NCBI RefSeq assembly: GCF_009909195.1
Contig: NZ_JAAAMU010000028.1
Span: 1-64,000, forward strand
Direction of reading: 5' to 3'
Length of the DNA stretch: 64,000 nucleotides
Origin: Paenibacillus sacheonensis
Lineage (GTDB): Bacteria > Bacillota > Bacilli > Paenibacillales > Paenibacillaceae
The translations under genes were made by a program, and so were the position numbers. Shown here piece by piece: positions 1 to 9,977 of this stretch; position 1 is the first letter of the stretch; every line of letters starts with the position of its first letter. Below the pieces are notes generated by a model. It saw nothing but the letters and a program-made list of their open reading frames with translations, was not told where the DNA came from and did not search any database.

Positions 1-82
1 CTGCCAGAAAACCAATTTCCCCATTTGATACTTCTTCGAGAATAGCAAGTTTCTCCAAAGCACTATACTTTCCTAGAGACAT
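1..82 (-). CDS. IS3-type transposase OrfA, N-terminal fragment cut by window edge
   Basis: Reading leftward from an ATG at 82, the 27 visible codons begin MSLGKYSALEKLAILEEV and continue with SNGEIGFLA. This pattern (KYS..EKL.I..E...G..G...A) is typical of the first helix of the HTH_Tnp_1/OrfA protein of IS3-family elements. A good ribosome binding site (AGGGGAG) precedes the start. The rest lies outside the window, so completeness cannot be judged. The element end should lie between the start codon and roughly position 140, but I could not define the terminal inverted repeat with one end only. Confidence 0.6.
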   Translation of the reverse strand, partial: MSLGKYSALEKLAILEEVSNGEIGFLA

Positions 83-244
83 AAAAAACTCCCCTAACGA
101 TAACAGGTTTTATTATTTCACCTGTCTACCGTATGGGGAGCATATCAGCTCATCCAGGGCTGCCGCTTTTTTGCATGCCGAATGTGCTTTCATTCGTGAA
201 CAAGGTGCAGTGCCGCTGCAGGCTGTACTCGCGATGGCGCCCGT

Positions 245-290
245 ATGTACGTACAAGTTGGGCGTGTGCTATACTACTTCCATACAAGTT
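245..290 (+). promoter_or_regulatory. AraR operator and promoter of araR
   Basis: ATGTACGTACAAGT (245-258) matches the AraR operator type, with a 10-bp perfect core TGTACGTACA. A TATACT -10 box follows at 270-275, and a half-site ATACAAGT lies at 282-289. The operator would cover the -35 region, which fits autorepression of araR. The second operator at 1462-1477 supports the reading. Confidence 0.75.
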
Positions 291-320
291 AACGGAAAGC
301 AAGAGAGAACGAGGTGCCGA

Positions 321-1451
321 GTGAAGGAACAGCCAACGCCCAAATATCAACAGTTGAAAGAAGAAATTATCTCCTGGATCGCCAAGGCGGAGTTCAAGCC
401 CCATGACAAGCTTCCATCGGAGAACGAGATCGCCGGCCGATTCGGCTTCAGCCGCCAAACCGTCCGCCAGGCGCTCGGAGAATTGGAGTCGGAGGGCTGG
501 CTGTATCGCTCCCAGGGCAAAGGGACGTTCGTCGCCGAAGCCGAGCGCAGCCCAAGCATGACGGAATCCCAGCAGAAGCTGACGGTCGGCGTGATGACGA
601 CGCACATCTCGGATTATATTTTCCCGAAAATCCTGCGCGGCGTCGAGTCCGCGCTGCGGCTTCGCGGTGCCAGAATGCTGCTCGCAAGCACGGATAACGA
701 GAAGGAGCGCGAGCGGGAAAGCCTGGCTTCCATGCTGCTGCAGCAGCAGCTCGGCGGACTGATCATCGAGCCGACGAAGAGCGCGGAGGGGAATCCGAAC
801 CTGGACTATTTTCTGGCGCTCGAAGCGAGGAAAATTCCGTTCGTGATGCTCAACGGACGTTATAGCGATCTGGATGCGCCGTGCGTACGGGTGGACGACG
901 AGCTGGGCGGTTACCGCGCGGCGGAGCATCTCGCGAAGCTGGGCCATCGGCGAATCGCCGGCTTCTTCAAGACGGATGATTTTCAAGGCGTCGACCGGAT
1001 GCGCGGCTTCATGCGCTGCCTGCGGGAGCGGAAGCTGACGCTGCAGCCGGATTTTCTCGTCCGTTACGCGACGGAGGAGAAGCGGACGAAGCCGGCCGAT
1101 GCGCTCGCGGAGCTGCTGCGGCGGGATTCGGCGGAGCGGCCGACGGCGATCGTCTGCTATAACGACGAGCTGGCCGTCCGTCTGCTGGACGTCGTCCGGT
1201 TGAATGGCATGGCGGTGCCGGCGGACCTGTCGATGGTCGGCTTTGACGACGCGAATTTGGCGACGGCGACGGAAGTGAAGCTGACGACGCTGGAGCATCC
1301 CAAGACAAGGATGGGCGAGGATGCCGTGGCGCTGCTCATGAAGCTGATGAACGAGCGGGGCGCCCGCGAGACGGCAGGAGACATCGTGTACGATCCGAAG
1401 ATCATCGTTCGCCAATCGACGGCTCCGGTCGCGGAGACGGCGGTAAATTAA
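321..1451 (+). CDS. araR: Arabinose operon transcriptional repressor AraR (GntR HTH + LacI-type sensor)
   Basis: The 376-residue protein has the hybrid architecture of AraR. Residues about 5-72 form a GntR-type winged helix (LPSENEIAGRFGFSRQTVRQ, then GWLYRSQGKGTFV). From about residue 87 it continues as a LacI/GalR periplasmic-binding-like domain (VGVMTTHISDYIFPKILRGVE, later STVGFDD-like SMVGFDDANLAT). The start is GTG at 321 after GAGGTG; the open frame extends upstream to 171 but would swallow the promoter and operator. AraR normally represses arabinose genes and is released by L-arabinose. Palindromes of the known TTGTACGTACAA type lie before this gene and before araD, which fits autoregulation and control of araDB. 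Confidence 0.93.
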   Translation: MKEQPTPKYQQLKEEIISWIAKAEFKPHDKLPSENEIAGRFGFSRQTVRQALGELESEGWLYRSQGKGTFVAEAERSPSMTESQQKLTVGVMTTHISDYIFPKILRGVESALRLRGARMLLASTDNEKERERESLASMLLQQQLGGLIIEPTKSAEGNPNLDYFLALEARKIPFVMLNGRYSDLDAPCVRVDDELGGYRAAEHLAKLGHRRIAGFFKTDDFQGVDRMRGFMRCLRERKLTLQPDFLVRYATEEKRTKPADALAELLRRDSAERPTAIVCYNDELAVRLLDVVRLNGMAVPADLSMVGFDDANLATATEVKLTTLEHPKTRMGEDAVALLMKLMNERGARETAGDIVYDPKIIVRQSTAPVAETAVN

Positions 1452-1454
1452 GGC

Positions 1455-1483
1455 GTGACACACTTGTACGTACAAGTTATAAT
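1455..1483 (+). promoter_or_regulatory. araDB promoter with AraR operator inside the spacer
   Basis: GTGACA (-35, 1455-1460) and TATAAT (-10, 1478-1483) are 17 bp apart. A perfect 16-bp palindrome ACTTGTACGTACAAGT (1462-1477) fills almost the whole spacer, so bound AraR would block RNA polymerase directly. Confidence 0.85.
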
Positions 1484-1587
1484 GAAGACGAATATGAGGT
1501 TGCAACGGGGTTGCGGCGAGGGCTAGCGAGGGATGGAATCATTCCCGGCAGCGCCGGATCCCATGGATCGCGGAGAGGAGAATGCTT

Positions 1588-2283
1588 ATGCTGGAATCGT
1601 TGAAGCAAGCCGTGTGGGAAGCCAATATGGACTTGCCCAAGCACGGCCTTGTTACTTTTACGTGGGGAAACGTAAGCGGGATCGACCGCGAAAGCGGCCT
1701 TGTCGCGATTAAGCCGAGCGGCGTGCCGTACGAGGAGCTTCAGGCGGAGCAAATCGTCATCGTCGATTTGGATGGGAATGTCGTGGAGGGCAGTTTGCGG
1801 CCGTCCTCGGATACGCCGACGCATGTCGCGCTGTACCGGGCATTCGAAGGCATCGGCGGCATCGTACACACGCACTCGCCATGGGCGACGAGCTGGGCGC
1901 AGGCCGGCCGGGCCATTCCGGCGCTGGGCACGACGCACGGGGACTATTTTTACGGTGAAATCCCCTGTACGCGTCCGATGACGGAGAGCGAGATCACGGG
2001 GGCTTACGAGCTCGAGACGGGGAACGTGCTCATCGAGACGTTCCGGGAGAGAGGCATCGATCCGAATCAAGTGCCTGCCGCGCTCGTCTACAGCCACGCG
2101 CCGTTCTGCTGGGGCAAGGATGCGCATAATGCGGTCCACAATGCCGTCGTGGTGGAAGAGGTGGCCAAAATGGCGCTTCATACGTTTCAATTGAATCCGA
2201 ACGTGCAGCCGATGGACCAGCATCTGTTGGACCGTCACTACCTGCGCAAGCACGGGAAGAACGCCTATTACGGGCAAAAGTAA
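1588..2283 (+). CDS. araD: L-ribulose-5-phosphate 4-epimerase
   Basis: Class II aldolase-fold epimerase of 231 residues, the same length as E. coli AraD. It interconverts L-ribulose 5-phosphate and D-xylulose 5-phosphate, the last step of arabinose catabolism. The zinc ligands are visible as H94 and H96 (IVHTHS) and H170 (VYSHAP), with D75 (SSDTPTH) and D119 (GDYFYGE) at the expected places. I chose ATG 1588 because the GGAGAGGAG ribosome binding site ends at 1580; the ATG at 1582 would leave only one base of spacing. The gene is first in the AraR-controlled unit and is followed by araB 62 bp downstream. Confidence 0.95.
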   Translation: MLESLKQAVWEANMDLPKHGLVTFTWGNVSGIDRESGLVAIKPSGVPYEELQAEQIVIVDLDGNVVEGSLRPSSDTPTHVALYRAFEGIGGIVHTHSPWATSWAQAGRAIPALGTTHGDYFYGEIPCTRPMTESEITGAYELETGNVLIETFRERGIDPNQVPAALVYSHAPFCWGKDAHNAVHNAVVVEEVAKMALHTFQLNPNVQPMDQHLLDRHYLRKHGKNAYYGQK

Positions 2284-2345
2284 GCGATTGCAGGCAGAGC
2301 CGGCTGGCGCCGGTTCACGAATTCAAACTTGGAAGGAGCCTATTC

Positions 2346-4022
2346 ATGACGCATAAATATGCGATTGGCGTGGATTACGGAACGGAATCCGGACGTGCGG
2401 TGCTGGTGCGCTTGTCCGACGGGGCGGAGATTGCGGAGCATGTGACGCCATACCGCCATAACGTCATCGACGAGCGTTTGCCCGAAAGCGGCTTGAAGCT
2501 GGAGCACGATTGGGCGCTGCAGCATCCGCGCGATTATATCGAGGTGCTGGAGCAGTCCGTTCCGGCCGTCGTACGGGAGTCCGGCATCGATCCGGTGGAG
2601 ATCATCGGCCTAGGCATCGATTTCACGGCGTGCACGATGCTGCCGATCGACGAAGCGGGTCTGCCGCTTTGCTTCGATCCCGCCTATCGGGAGAACCCGC
2701 ACAGCTGGGTAAAGTTATGGAAGCACCATGCGGCGCAGGACGAGGCCAATCGGATCAACGAAACGGCGGCGGCGCGCGGCGAAAGCTTCCTTCCCCGCTA
2801 CGGCGGCAAAATCTCCTCCGAGTGGATGCTGGCGAAAGCGTGGCAGATTCTGAACGAGGCGCCGGACATCTATGAGACGGCCGATCAATTCGTCGAGGCG
2901 ACGGATTGGGTCGTCAGCCAGATGACGGGCAACATCGTGCGCAATAGCTGCACGGCGGGCTACAAAGCCGTATGGCATAAACAGGACGGCTATCCGAACC
3001 GCGAATTCCTGAAGGCGCTCGATCCGAAGCTTGAAGATCTGGCGGAAACGAAGCTTCGCGGCGACGTGCTGCCGCTGGGAACCAAAGCCGGCGAGCTGAC
3101 GACCGAGATGGCTGCCCGCATGGGGCTGGTTGCAGGGACGGCGATCGCCGTCGGCAACGTCGACGCGCATGCGGCCGTTCCGGCCGTCGGCGTCGTTACG
3201 CCGGGCAAGCTCGTCATGGCGATGGGCACGTCGATCTGCCATATGCTGCTTGGCTCAGAGGAGAAGCAGGTCGAAGGCATGTGCGGCGTCGTAGAGGACG
3301 GCATCATCCCGGGGTATTACGGTTATGAAGCGGGGCAATCGGCCGTTGGCGATATTTTCGCCTGGTACGTCGACGAAGCGGTTCCGGCGTACGCGGTCGA
3401 GGCCGCGAAGAGCGAAGGCCTCAACATTCATGAATGGCTGGAGAAGCATGCGTCGGAGCTGAACGTCGGCGAGTCCGGCCTGCTCGCGCTCGATTGGTGG
3501 AACGGCAACCGTTCCGTGCTCGTGGATACCGACTTGACGGGCATGATGCTCGGCTTGACGCTGCTCTCGAAGCCGCAGGAAGTGTACCGCGCCCTGCTGG
3601 AAGCGACGGCGTTCGGGACGCGCAAAATCGTCGATGCCTTCCATGGCAACGGCGTCGAGGTGAACGAGCTGTATGCCTGCGGCGGCTTGCCGCAGAAGAA
3701 TCGCCTGCTGATGCAGATCTACGCCGACGTCACGAACCGCGAGATCAAAGTCGCTGCCTCCAAGCAGACGCCGGCGCTTGGCGCGGCCATGTTCGGCGCG
3801 GTTGCGGCCGGAGCTGCCAAAGGCGGTTATGACAACGTCGTGGACGCGGCCGCCGCAATGGGGCGCGTTCGCGAGGAGACGTTCAAGCCGATCCCGGCGA
3901 ACGTTGCGGTCTACGAGAAGCTGTACGCGGAATACAATCTGCTTCACGATTATTTCGGCCGCGGCGCGAACGACGTGATGAAGCGCCTGAAAGCGATCAA
4001 GGAAGAAGCGAGCGCGCACTAG
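2346..4022 (+). CDS. araB: Ribulokinase (FGGY kinase)
   Basis: 558-residue FGGY carbohydrate kinase that phosphorylates L-ribulose. The N-terminal phosphate-binding motif [14 protein letters not shown] is characteristic of ribulokinase, as is [13 protein letters not shown]. The C-terminal half carries the ATP-binding lobe with [19 protein letters not shown] and [15 protein letters not shown]. The start ATG has a clear GGAAGGAG site. It is the last gene of the unit and is followed by a strong terminator. L-arabinose isomerase (araA), the enzyme that would supply its substrate, is not in this window, so it must be encoded elsewhere. Confidence 0.95.
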   Translation: MTHKYAIGVDYGTESGRAVLVRLSDGAEIAEHVTPYRHNVIDERLPESGLKLEHDWALQHPRDYIEVLEQSVPAVVRESGIDPVEIIGLGIDFTACTMLPIDEAGLPLCFDPAYRENPHSWVKLWKHHAAQDEANRINETAAARGESFLPRYGGKISSEWMLAKAWQILNEAPDIYETADQFVEATDWVVSQMTGNIVRNSCTAGYKAVWHKQDGYPNREFLKALDPKLEDLAETKLRGDVLPLGTKAGELTTEMAARMGLVAGTAIAVGNVDAHAAVPAVGVVTPGKLVMAMGTSICHMLLGSEEKQVEGMCGVVEDGIIPGYYGYEAGQSAVGDIFAWYVDEAVPAYAVEAAKSEGLNIHEWLEKHASELNVGESGLLALDWWNGNRSVLVDTDLTGMMLGLTLLSKPQEVYRALLEATAFGTRKIVDAFHGNGVEVNELYACGGLPQKNRLLMQIYADVTNREIKVAASKQTPALGAAMFGAVAAGAAKGGYDNVVDAAAAMGRVREETFKPIPANVAVYEKLYAEYNLLHDYFGRGANDVMKRLKAIKEEASAH

Positions 4023-4140
4023 CGGCGAGGCTGGTTATGGAGCCGGAGCTGGGCTAATGAGCCGAAGCCGTGCTTAATTACCAAAGCGGTGATTAACAGA
4101 CAAAGCAATGCTCTTATTGTCTTCATACCTGCTCCAATAC

Positions 4141-4175
4141 AAATCGCCCGCAGCCATAATGGCTGCGGGCGATTT
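4141..4175. terminator. Bidirectional intrinsic terminator between araB and the collagen-like gene
   Basis: A perfect 15-bp stem (AAATCGCCCGCAGCC at 4141-4155 with its complement at 4161-4175) encloses a 5-base loop. It has a T run on the + side and the matching A run on the - side, so it can serve both convergent genes. Confidence 0.9.
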
Positions 4176-4229
4176 TTCATGCTTGATTAACGTGCTTGCG
4201 TCCGATATTGTTTCGGCATCGCGTGGACG

Positions 4230-5039
4230 TTATTGTTGCTCCTCTGCCTCAAGGCGCTGCAGCTGTTCGAAGTTGTTCTCGACCTGACCGGAGAGCGGAA
4301 GCGCGTCCTGCTCCTCGCCGCGCAGCACGCGCACGATCAGCTCCAAGCCGACGGAGTCGCCGTTTTGAATCGGCAGATTCAGCAGCGTGTGCGGAATCGG
4401 ACGTCCGTTCAGGCGGAGAATGGCTTCCACGCTGCCTGTAACCGCGACGCCGCTCACGGAAATGATGCGGCCGTTATTGCTGATGCGGACGACGCCGGTA
4501 GAAATCAGCGCCTGGCCGACGCTCATGCCCGGGAAATGACGGACCGTGTACACATTCGTGACCCACGGGAAGAAGTTGCCGCCGTTGATCACGACCCTTA
4601 CGAATCCGAAGCCAGGGAACGGCCCCGGACCGGGAATTGGGATCGGAATCGGAATCGGGAACGGACCTGGGAATGGTCCAGGGAACGGCGGAGGCGGTGG
4701 CGGGAAGCCGCCGGGACCGCCGGGGAAGCCAGGGCCGCCAGGGAAGCCAGGGCCGCCAGGGCCACCAGGGAAGCCAGGGCCGCCGGGGCTGCCAGGGAAG
4801 CCAGGGCCGCCGGGACCGCCAGGGAAGCCGGGACCGCCAGGGAAGCCAGGGCCGCCGGGACCGCCAGGGAAGCCGGGGCCACCGGGACCGCCAGGGGAGC
4901 CGGGACCACCGGGGGAGCCAGGGCCGCCGCCTGGTCCTCCAGGCATGCCGGGGAATAATCCCCGCGGTCCGTTGCAGCCGCAGTTTGCCTGCCGCTTATA
5001 CCCAGCGGGCGCACCGGAAACATACGTGTAACGAGTCAT
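4230..5039 (-). CDS. Collagen-like surface protein with C-terminal globular domain
   Basis: 269 residues from ATG 5039, which has an AAGGAG site 8 bases upstream. Order: a short head ([22 protein letters not shown]), about 24 Gly-Xaa-Pro triplets in which the third position is nearly always Pro (GFP, GGP, GSP), a proline-rich bridge ([14 protein letters not shown], then PIPIPIPIP), and a C-terminal domain of about 120 residues starting near [15 protein letters not shown]. Bacterial collagen-like proteins of this design commonly sit on spores or the cell surface. There is no signal peptide, which favours a spore-coat or exosporium role over secretion, but that is inference. The C-domain ([20 protein letters not shown] ... 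ILRLNGRPI) has the look of a small beta-rich fold; I do not recognise a named family. Confidence 0.8.
   Translation of the reverse strand: MTRYTYVSGAPAGYKRQANCGCNGPRGLFPGMPGGPGGGPGSPGGPGSPGGPGGPGFPGGPGGPGFPGGPGFPGGPGGPGFPGSPGGPGFPGGPGGPGFPGGPGFPGGPGGFPPPPPPFPGPFPGPFPIPIPIPIPGPGPFPGFGFVRVVINGGNFFPWVTNVYTVRHFPGMSVGQALISTGVVRISNNGRIISVSGVAVTGSVEAILRLNGRPIPHTLLNLPIQNGDSVGLELIVRVLRGEEQDALPLSGQVENNFEQLQRLEAEEQQ
4711..4935. repeat. Collagen-coding GGN/CCN tandem repeat
   Basis: Nine-base-phased repeats of the form CCAGGGAAGCCAGGGCCG fill this stretch and encode the Gly-Xaa-Pro run of the collagen-like gene. Because GGN and CCN are complementary, the opposite strand is also open and also reads as collagen (GPPGKPG). 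Such arrays change length by slippage. Confidence 0.85.
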
Positions 5040-5194
5040 GGATCGATCTCCTTTATTGACTTTCAAGGATAGGTGAATATCTCGGTTCAGCTTATGCGGC
5101 AGGAGCCTATCCGGTGTATCGTTTTCACAACTTCGAGGGCTATCCGTGCGGGAGGCGGTATACAAATAGGTATGGGCGAAAGGAGGCCGAAACG

Positions 5195-6049
5195 GTGGGC
5201 TTTTATATCGAAGTGGAACCGGGCGTGAAGCTGTTCGTCGAGGATACCGGCCAAGGAAGGCCGGTCGTCTTCATTCATGGCTGGCCGGTGAACCGCCGCA
5301 TGTGGGAATATCAGATGAACGTCGTGCCCGTGGAAGGTTATCGCTGCATTCGGATCGATCTTCGAGGCTTCGGCGATTCCGACGCGCCGCTTCATGGGTT
5401 TACGTACAATCGAATGTCCGATGATATCCGCATCGTCGTGGAGGCGCTCGGCTTGCAAAACGCGACGCTTGTCGGCTTCTCGATGGGCGGCGCGGTCAGC
5501 ATCCGGTACATGACGCGGCATGCCGGGCGCAGGATGCGAGGACTCGTTCTGGCGGCCGCCGCGGCACCGTCGATGACCAGGCATCCGGGCTACCCGCACG
5601 GCAAGCCTGCTGCTGAATATGATTCACTCCTACAAGGACTTCGCACCGACCGGCCGAAGACGACGGCGGATTTCGGCGCAGGCTTCTTCCATAACCCCGT
5701 CAGCGAACCGTTTCGCGATTGGTTTAACGGGCTTGGCTTCGAAGCGTCTTCTCAAGGCGCCATTCATGGCATGGAAGCGCTGCGCGACGAGGATTTGCGC
5801 GGCGACTTGGCGCTTATCCGCGTGCCGACGACGATATTGCACGGCAAGCTGGATATGATCGTCCCCTTCGAACTGGGAAAGCTGCAGCAGCAAGGGATCA
5901 AGAACTCCGTGCTGATCCCGTTTGAAGAAAGCAGCCACGGCTTGTTCTACGACGAGCGGGAAAAGTTCGACCGCGAGCTGCTGAAGGCGTTGAAGGCGCA
6001 TGAGCCGCCGCCGACCTCACTTCCGCCAGCTCCCCTAACTAGCGGGTGA
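5195..6049 (+). CDS. Alpha/beta hydrolase (esterase / non-heme chloroperoxidase type)
   Basis: 284-residue alpha/beta hydrolase starting at GTG 5195, eight bases after AAAGGAGG; the longer open frame to 5114 has no comparable site. The oxyanion region is FIHGWPVN (residues 27-33). The nucleophile elbow GFSMGG puts Ser at 96. The acid is probably D220 (HGKLDMIVP) and the base H248 (ESSHGLFY). The order and spacing match the arylesterase/chloroperoxidase branch of the superfamily. The substrate cannot be told from sequence. It stands alone, with a terminator-like hairpin downstream. Confidence 0.85.
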   Translation: MGFYIEVEPGVKLFVEDTGQGRPVVFIHGWPVNRRMWEYQMNVVPVEGYRCIRIDLRGFGDSDAPLHGFTYNRMSDDIRIVVEALGLQNATLVGFSMGGAVSIRYMTRHAGRRMRGLVLAAAAAPSMTRHPGYPHGKPAAEYDSLLQGLRTDRPKTTADFGAGFFHNPVSEPFRDWFNGLGFEASSQGAIHGMEALRDEDLRGDLALIRVPTTILHGKLDMIVPFELGKLQQQGIKNSVLIPFEESSHGLFYDEREKFDRELLKALKAHEPPPTSLPPAPLTSG

Positions 6050-6164
6050 TGCACGCTGGAAGAGGTAATCGTCCCAACGCTAAGTGGAGGGGCTTCTGAG
6101 GGGTTTTAACTACTTAGGAATGGATCAATTAGCGGTGCCTTGCATTAACAGGCTAGCACAGATT

Positions 6165-6192
6165 AGAGGAACCGACTTTAGACGGTTCCTCT
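6165..6192. terminator. Terminator-like hairpin between convergent genes
   Basis: AGAGGAACCG (6165-6174) pairs with CGGTTCCTCT (6183-6192) around an 8-base loop. The T tract after it is weak (TGTTG), so efficiency is uncertain. Confidence 0.55.
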
Positions 6193-6238
6193 TGTTGCAT
6201 GCATTTGAATGTACTGTTCGTCGGCGATGATGCTCCTT

Positions 6239-6700
6239 TCACGGTCGATAGATGATGCCTCTTAAAATTTCCGCTCCCTTATTGGGAATGACGTAACCTT
6301 GTTCGCTGTTGGACGAATCGACCAGCAGTCCTTGCCTGCCATCCTCGTCGTCGATGTTCAGGACGAATTCCCGTTCATTTCCGCTTGCATAGTGGATGAT
6401 CATCATGAAGTAGGCCCCGTAATCTAATACCCCAGGCATCTTTTTGCCCATATCAAGCGCAGATGTGAATGTCAGGATGACATCCGGCGATGTGAAGACC
6501 CTTTCTTCAAACGGCGGCTCACCCAACTGCATGCACAGCGGCGTGCAGGTCAGCTTAATGCTCGTGATGGAATCGGAAGCAACATGGATCCCTGCGGAAC
6601 CGTTTTCCTTGTGTCCACAGCCGGCCATTCCGAAAACGAACAACATGACCGGTAATAAAAATAACGATTTGCGCCAAATACGCTCTATCTGCCAACTCAC
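6239..6700 (-). CDS. Small predicted lipoprotein, function unknown
   Basis: 153 residues from GTG 6700, preceded by GAAGGATGAG. The N-terminus is a lipoprotein signal: WRKSLFLLPVMLFVFGMAGC, with the lipidated Cys in MAGC, then a polar stretch (GHKENGSAG). The mature part holds CTPLC and a beta-rich C-terminus ending RGIIYRP. I do not recognise the family. It would be anchored on the outer face of the membrane. It lies downstream of the chemotaxis receptor on the same strand, but a hairpin separates them. The open frame continues upstream to 6808 without a good start. Confidence 0.65.
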   Translation of the reverse strand: MSWQIERIWRKSLFLLPVMLFVFGMAGCGHKENGSAGIHVASDSITSIKLTCTPLCMQLGEPPFEERVFTSPDVILTFTSALDMGKKMPGVLDYGAYFMMIIHYASGNEREFVLNIDDEDGRQGLLVDSSNSEQGYVIPNKGAEILRGIIYRP

Positions 6701-6827
6701 ATTTATCTCATCCTTCTCTAAAATCCGACTATGAGGTCTTTGCATGCTTAGACGGCATAAACCGCCGCAAAGTTCCAAATAGGATGATCTTCCAAGCTTT
6801 GTCACCACATGCCCGGGCAGAACGCAA

Positions 6828-6857
6828 AAGACCGCAGAGCCTTTGCCCGGCGGTCTT
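6828..6857 (-). terminator. Likely terminator of the chemotaxis receptor gene
   Basis: AAGACCGC (6828-6835) pairs with GCGGTCTT (6850-6857) just after the receptor gene in its reading direction. The trailing T run on the minus strand is short (TCTTTTG). Confidence 0.5.
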
Positions 6858-6910
6858 CGGCATTGCCATATTTCACGAGTCTTGCAGGTCTGCCGACTCG
6901 CGTCTCCTTC

Positions 6911-9124
6911 CTACCGCCGCCGTGCCTCGCTCAGCCTGAACTGCCCGACGAGCTGCTGCAGGAATGCCGTAATCGCCTCGACATGGTTGGAGGTATGGCG
7001 GACATGATTGAAGTCGCCGAGCAGCTCCTGCACGTTGCCTTCCACCTCCGTGGAAATTCGGCGGTTTTGCTTGCTTACGAGGGCGATCTTCTCCATGATG
7101 GCGACGACCTCGTCGATGATCTGCGATTTCAGCGAGTCATCCTCGTGCGTGCCCCGCAGAATCTCCGATGCCGCCGAGACGAGCGCCGTACCTTCGGCTA
7201 CGACTCGCGTGCCCTCGGCCATCGTAGCCGTTGCCCGCTGTGCGTTCACGTAGATATGCTGGACGATCCCATGCACCTCTTCCGTCGATCTGCGGGTGGA
7301 ATCCGCCAGCTTCTTGATCTCGGAAGCGACGACGGCGAAGCCTTTACCCTGCTCGCCGACACGCGCCGCCTCGATGGAGGCATTGAGCGCCAGCAGATGG
7401 GTCTGCGACGAGATCTCTTCGATGACGCCCAGCACGCTGCGAATCTCACCCGTCGTTACCATGAACGCCTCGATGGATCGGTTCGTTTCGGATACGCGGT
7501 CCGCGATCTGCTCCATCTTGTCCCCGATGCGGACAAGCTCTCCCTGCGCGACGCCGATGTTTGCCGAGGCCTTGTCCTCCAGCTGCCGCAGCGTCTCCCG
7601 CATTTCGCCGGCGACGTCCTTCGCGATGTCGATATCTTTCAGCTGGCTGCGAATGCTGAGGATCATATCGTTGATTTTGCCGCTTACCCGTTCCGTCGTG
7701 CCCGCGGTGGCTCCGGTCGTCTCCAGCAGCACTCGCTGGTTGGTCAGCACGTCCGCGGAGGCCAGCTTCACCTGCAGCATGACGCCTTCCAAGGAATCGA
7801 TCATGTTATTGATCCATTTGGCCAGCTCGCGCGTCTCGTCATTCGCGAACGATCCCGTGTCTAATCGCTGCGTCAGATCGCCTTTGCCTTCCGCATTGAT
7901 CCGGATAAACCGATTCAGCCGCCGCATCTGGCGCGCCGTCTCGCGATTGCCGCCGCGGTCCAGCGACCAGACCATGGCGAGGCCGAACAGCAGATTGAAG
8001 ACGCCGACGATCACGGCCCCGAGGACGGGCATGTCGTTCGTGAACATGAAATACGCCAAGAGGGTGCCGATCGCGCCCAAACCGGCCAGCCAGCCAAGCG
8101 AATGACGGAACTGCGTCCACCGGATGCTGCGGATCCGGTAAACTTCCTCCAAGTCGCCCTCGCACATCATGCCCCACACGTCCGGGCAATGCGGCAGCTG
8201 GAACGTAACGCCTTTGCCGATGACGGGGATGTGCCGGTAGTCGGAATAACCGGGGAAGGCGACGAAGAGGTTGCTGCCATTACGGATCGTGTTCGCTACG
8301 CCGGGATGCAGTTCTCCGGTCGCGGGATCGGTGAACATCAGCTCAAGCTCCGTATGCTCCTTGACGGATACCGTGCCCCAGTCCGTGGAGACGCCGTCCT
8401 TCAAATTCTCGCCGTGCGTGAAGGTACGGTCCTCGAACCGGCTGCGCGACAATGCGGTTCCGGGCGCGATCTCCATATGGAGCCGCGGCTTCGCCATGAA
8501 TAAGTAATTGTCGCCGGAATCGGGATACACATGCCCGGATTCCCGTTGAATCAGATCGCCGATGACATCGTTCGGGACGCGTCCGCAGAGCGCGCCCTGC
8601 CACTCGCCGCCACGTACGATGGGAGAGATGAAGAGCAGCGTCATTTTGTCGTGAAAGGAAGACGTGCTGGGTCCGAGCTTCAGCGTCCAGGGATCGGCGT
8701 ACGGGCCGAACAAGCATTTGCGAGCGTCTGCCGTGCCTTTCGCATAGGCAAGTCCAGAAGCAATCAAGCTGCCGGAGCCGTACTTCTCGCCTGTGTGGCG
8801 CATGTCAGTCGAGCAAGCTACTTTGCCTTCGCGGTCTAAAAGAAAGACTTCCGAGAAATCCGAAGCGCGTGCCCGCGTCTCGGCGAACATCTGAGCGAGC
8901 AGGGCACTCTCCGGCGTTTCGGCACCTGGACCGTTTTCCTGTGACATTTGCGTCAGCAGGCGGTCGAGATGATCCCAATATTCCGTCGTCCATGCGTGAA
9001 GCAGATCCATCCGCGTATCCGCGATTCCCTCGAAAATATCCGCGACATCCGCTTCCGTATCGGCATTGAGCTTATGCGACCACCAAAGCGGCAGCCCTTT
9101 CCGAAATCCGAGCCAATCAAACAT
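6911..9124 (-). CDS. Methyl-accepting chemotaxis protein with unusual topology
   Basis: 737 residues. The C-terminal half is a classic receptor signalling domain, with the hairpin tip at about [20 protein letters not shown] followed by [20 protein letters not shown], so it should talk to CheA/CheW. Residues about 1-340 form a large sensor region. The only hydrophobic segments are about 343-361 and 366-387, separated by a 4-5 residue turn (TNDM). No N-terminal membrane helix or signal peptide is visible ([19 protein letters not shown]). This implies that sensor and signalling domains are on the same, cytoplasmic side, unlike the usual periphery-sensing receptors. The ligand is unknown. The RBS is strong (AAAGGTGGGGG). 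Confidence 0.88.
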   Translation of the reverse strand: MFDWLGFRKGLPLWWSHKLNADTEADVADIFEGIADTRMDLLHAWTTEYWDHLDRLLTQMSQENGPGAETPESALLAQMFAETRARASDFSEVFLLDREGKVACSTDMRHTGEKYGSGSLIASGLAYAKGTADARKCLFGPYADPWTLKLGPSTSSFHDKMTLLFISPIVRGGEWQGALCGRVPNDVIGDLIQRESGHVYPDSGDNYLFMAKPRLHMEIAPGTALSRSRFEDRTFTHGENLKDGVSTDWGTVSVKEHTELELMFTDPATGELHPGVANTIRNGSNLFVAFPGYSDYRHIPVIGKGVTFQLPHCPDVWGMMCEGDLEEVYRIRSIRWTQFRHSLGWLAGLGAIGTLLAYFMFTNDMPVLGAVIVGVFNLLFGLAMVWSLDRGGNRETARQMRRLNRFIRINAEGKGDLTQRLDTGSFANDETRELAKWINNMIDSLEGVMLQVKLASADVLTNQRVLLETTGATAGTTERVSGKINDMILSIRSQLKDIDIAKDVAGEMRETLRQLEDKASANIGVAQGELVRIGDKMEQIADRVSETNRSIEAFMVTTGEIRSVLGVIEEISSQTHLLALNASIEAARVGEQGKGFAVVASEIKKLADSTRRSTEEVHGIVQHIYVNAQRATATMAEGTRVVAEGTALVSAASEILRGTHEDDSLKSQIIDEVVAIMEKIALVSKQNRRISTEVEGNVQELLGDFNHVRHTSNHVEAITAFLQQLVGQFRLSEARRR

Positions 9125-9164
9125 CAGGCATCCCCCACCTTTAGTTATCCGTTATATGGAAGGA

Positions 9165-9173
9165 ATTATAACA
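9165..9173 (-). promoter_or_regulatory. Extended -10 promoter of the chemotaxis receptor gene
   Basis: On the minus strand TGTTATAAT gives a TGn-TATAAT extended -10 element about 40 bases before the start codon. No SigD-type GCCGATAT element was seen. Confidence 0.5.
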
Positions 9174-9276
9174 TGAAAAGTTGGTGAAATGGAGACTTTT
9201 GTCGGATATATCGAGAATATAAGAAATAATGTTAGGTAATTAGACATAGATATGAAGAAAACAGCAAGCACAGCGC

Positions 9277-9312
9277 AAAAAAAGACCTCCGCGCCGCAGC
9301 GCGAAGGTCCTC
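9277..9312 (-). terminator. sodA terminator
   Basis: Minus-strand GACCTTCGCGC / GCGCGGAGGTC hairpin with a TGCG loop, followed by seven T residues, 14 bases beyond the sodA stop codon. Confidence 0.85.
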
Positions 9313-9325
9313 TTCTCATTCATGC

Positions 9326-9934
9326 TTATTTAGCAGCGTCGTAGCGTTTGCCGACTTCTGCCCAGTTTACTACGTTCCAGAACGCCGCGATGTAGTCAGG
9401 GCGTTTGTTTTGGTATTTCAGGTAGTAAGCGTGCTCCCATACGTCCAGACCAAGAAGCGGCGTGTCGCCTTCCATGATCGGGCTGTCTTGGTTAGGCAGG
9501 CTGTATACTTTCAGTTTGCCGTTGCTGAGAGCAAGGAAAGCCCAGCCGCTGCCGAAGCGAGTAGTCGCTGCTTTAGCGAAGTCGGCTTTGAATTGCTCCA
9601 AACCGCCAAGCTCGCTCGCGATCGCGTCTGCAAGTGCGCCCGTAGGCTCGCCGCCGGCGTTTGGTCCGATCGTTTCCCAGAACAGGGAGTGGTTCGCGTG
9701 GCCGCCGCCGTTGTTGCGGACAGCCGTGCGGATCGCTTCAGGTACGCTGCCCAGATCGGCAATCAGATCTTGAACGGATTTGCTTTGCAGCTCGGGAGCG
9801 GATTCCAGAGCGGCATTCAGGTTCGTGACGTACGTGTTATGGTGACGGTCGTGGTGAATCATCATCGTCGTTTCGTCGATATGCGGTTCAAGAGCATTGT
9901 TTGCGTAAGGCAAAGCGGGCAGTTGGTGTGCCAT
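9326..9934 (-). CDS. sodA: Manganese superoxide dismutase
   Basis: 202 residues. It dismutates superoxide to oxygen and peroxide in the cytoplasm. All four metal ligands are in place: H27 (MMIHHDRHH), H82 (NHSLFW), D164 and H168 ([11 protein letters not shown]). The [11 protein letters not shown] block and the Gln in PNQDSP mark the manganese rather than the iron type. The start ATG follows AGGAGG by a normal distance. It is a single-gene unit with its own promoter and terminator. Confidence 0.97.
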   Translation of the reverse strand: MAHQLPALPYANNALEPHIDETTMMIHHDRHHNTYVTNLNAALESAPELQSKSVQDLIADLGSVPEAIRTAVRNNGGGHANHSLFWETIGPNAGGEPTGALADAIASELGGLEQFKADFAKAATTRFGSGWAFLALSNGKLKVYSLPNQDSPIMEGDTPLLGLDVWEHAYYLKYQNKRPDYIAAFWNVVNWAEVGKRYDAAK

Positions 9935-9977
9935 TAGTCAAAAACCTCCTAAATAATATGTAGTCGAGATCATGTCC

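Noticed and set aside
4546-5031. Plus-strand collagen-like open frame (GPPGKPG repeats)
   Set aside because: It is the mirror of the minus-strand collagen gene; it lacks a ribosome site and its head is the antisense of the folded C-terminal domain.
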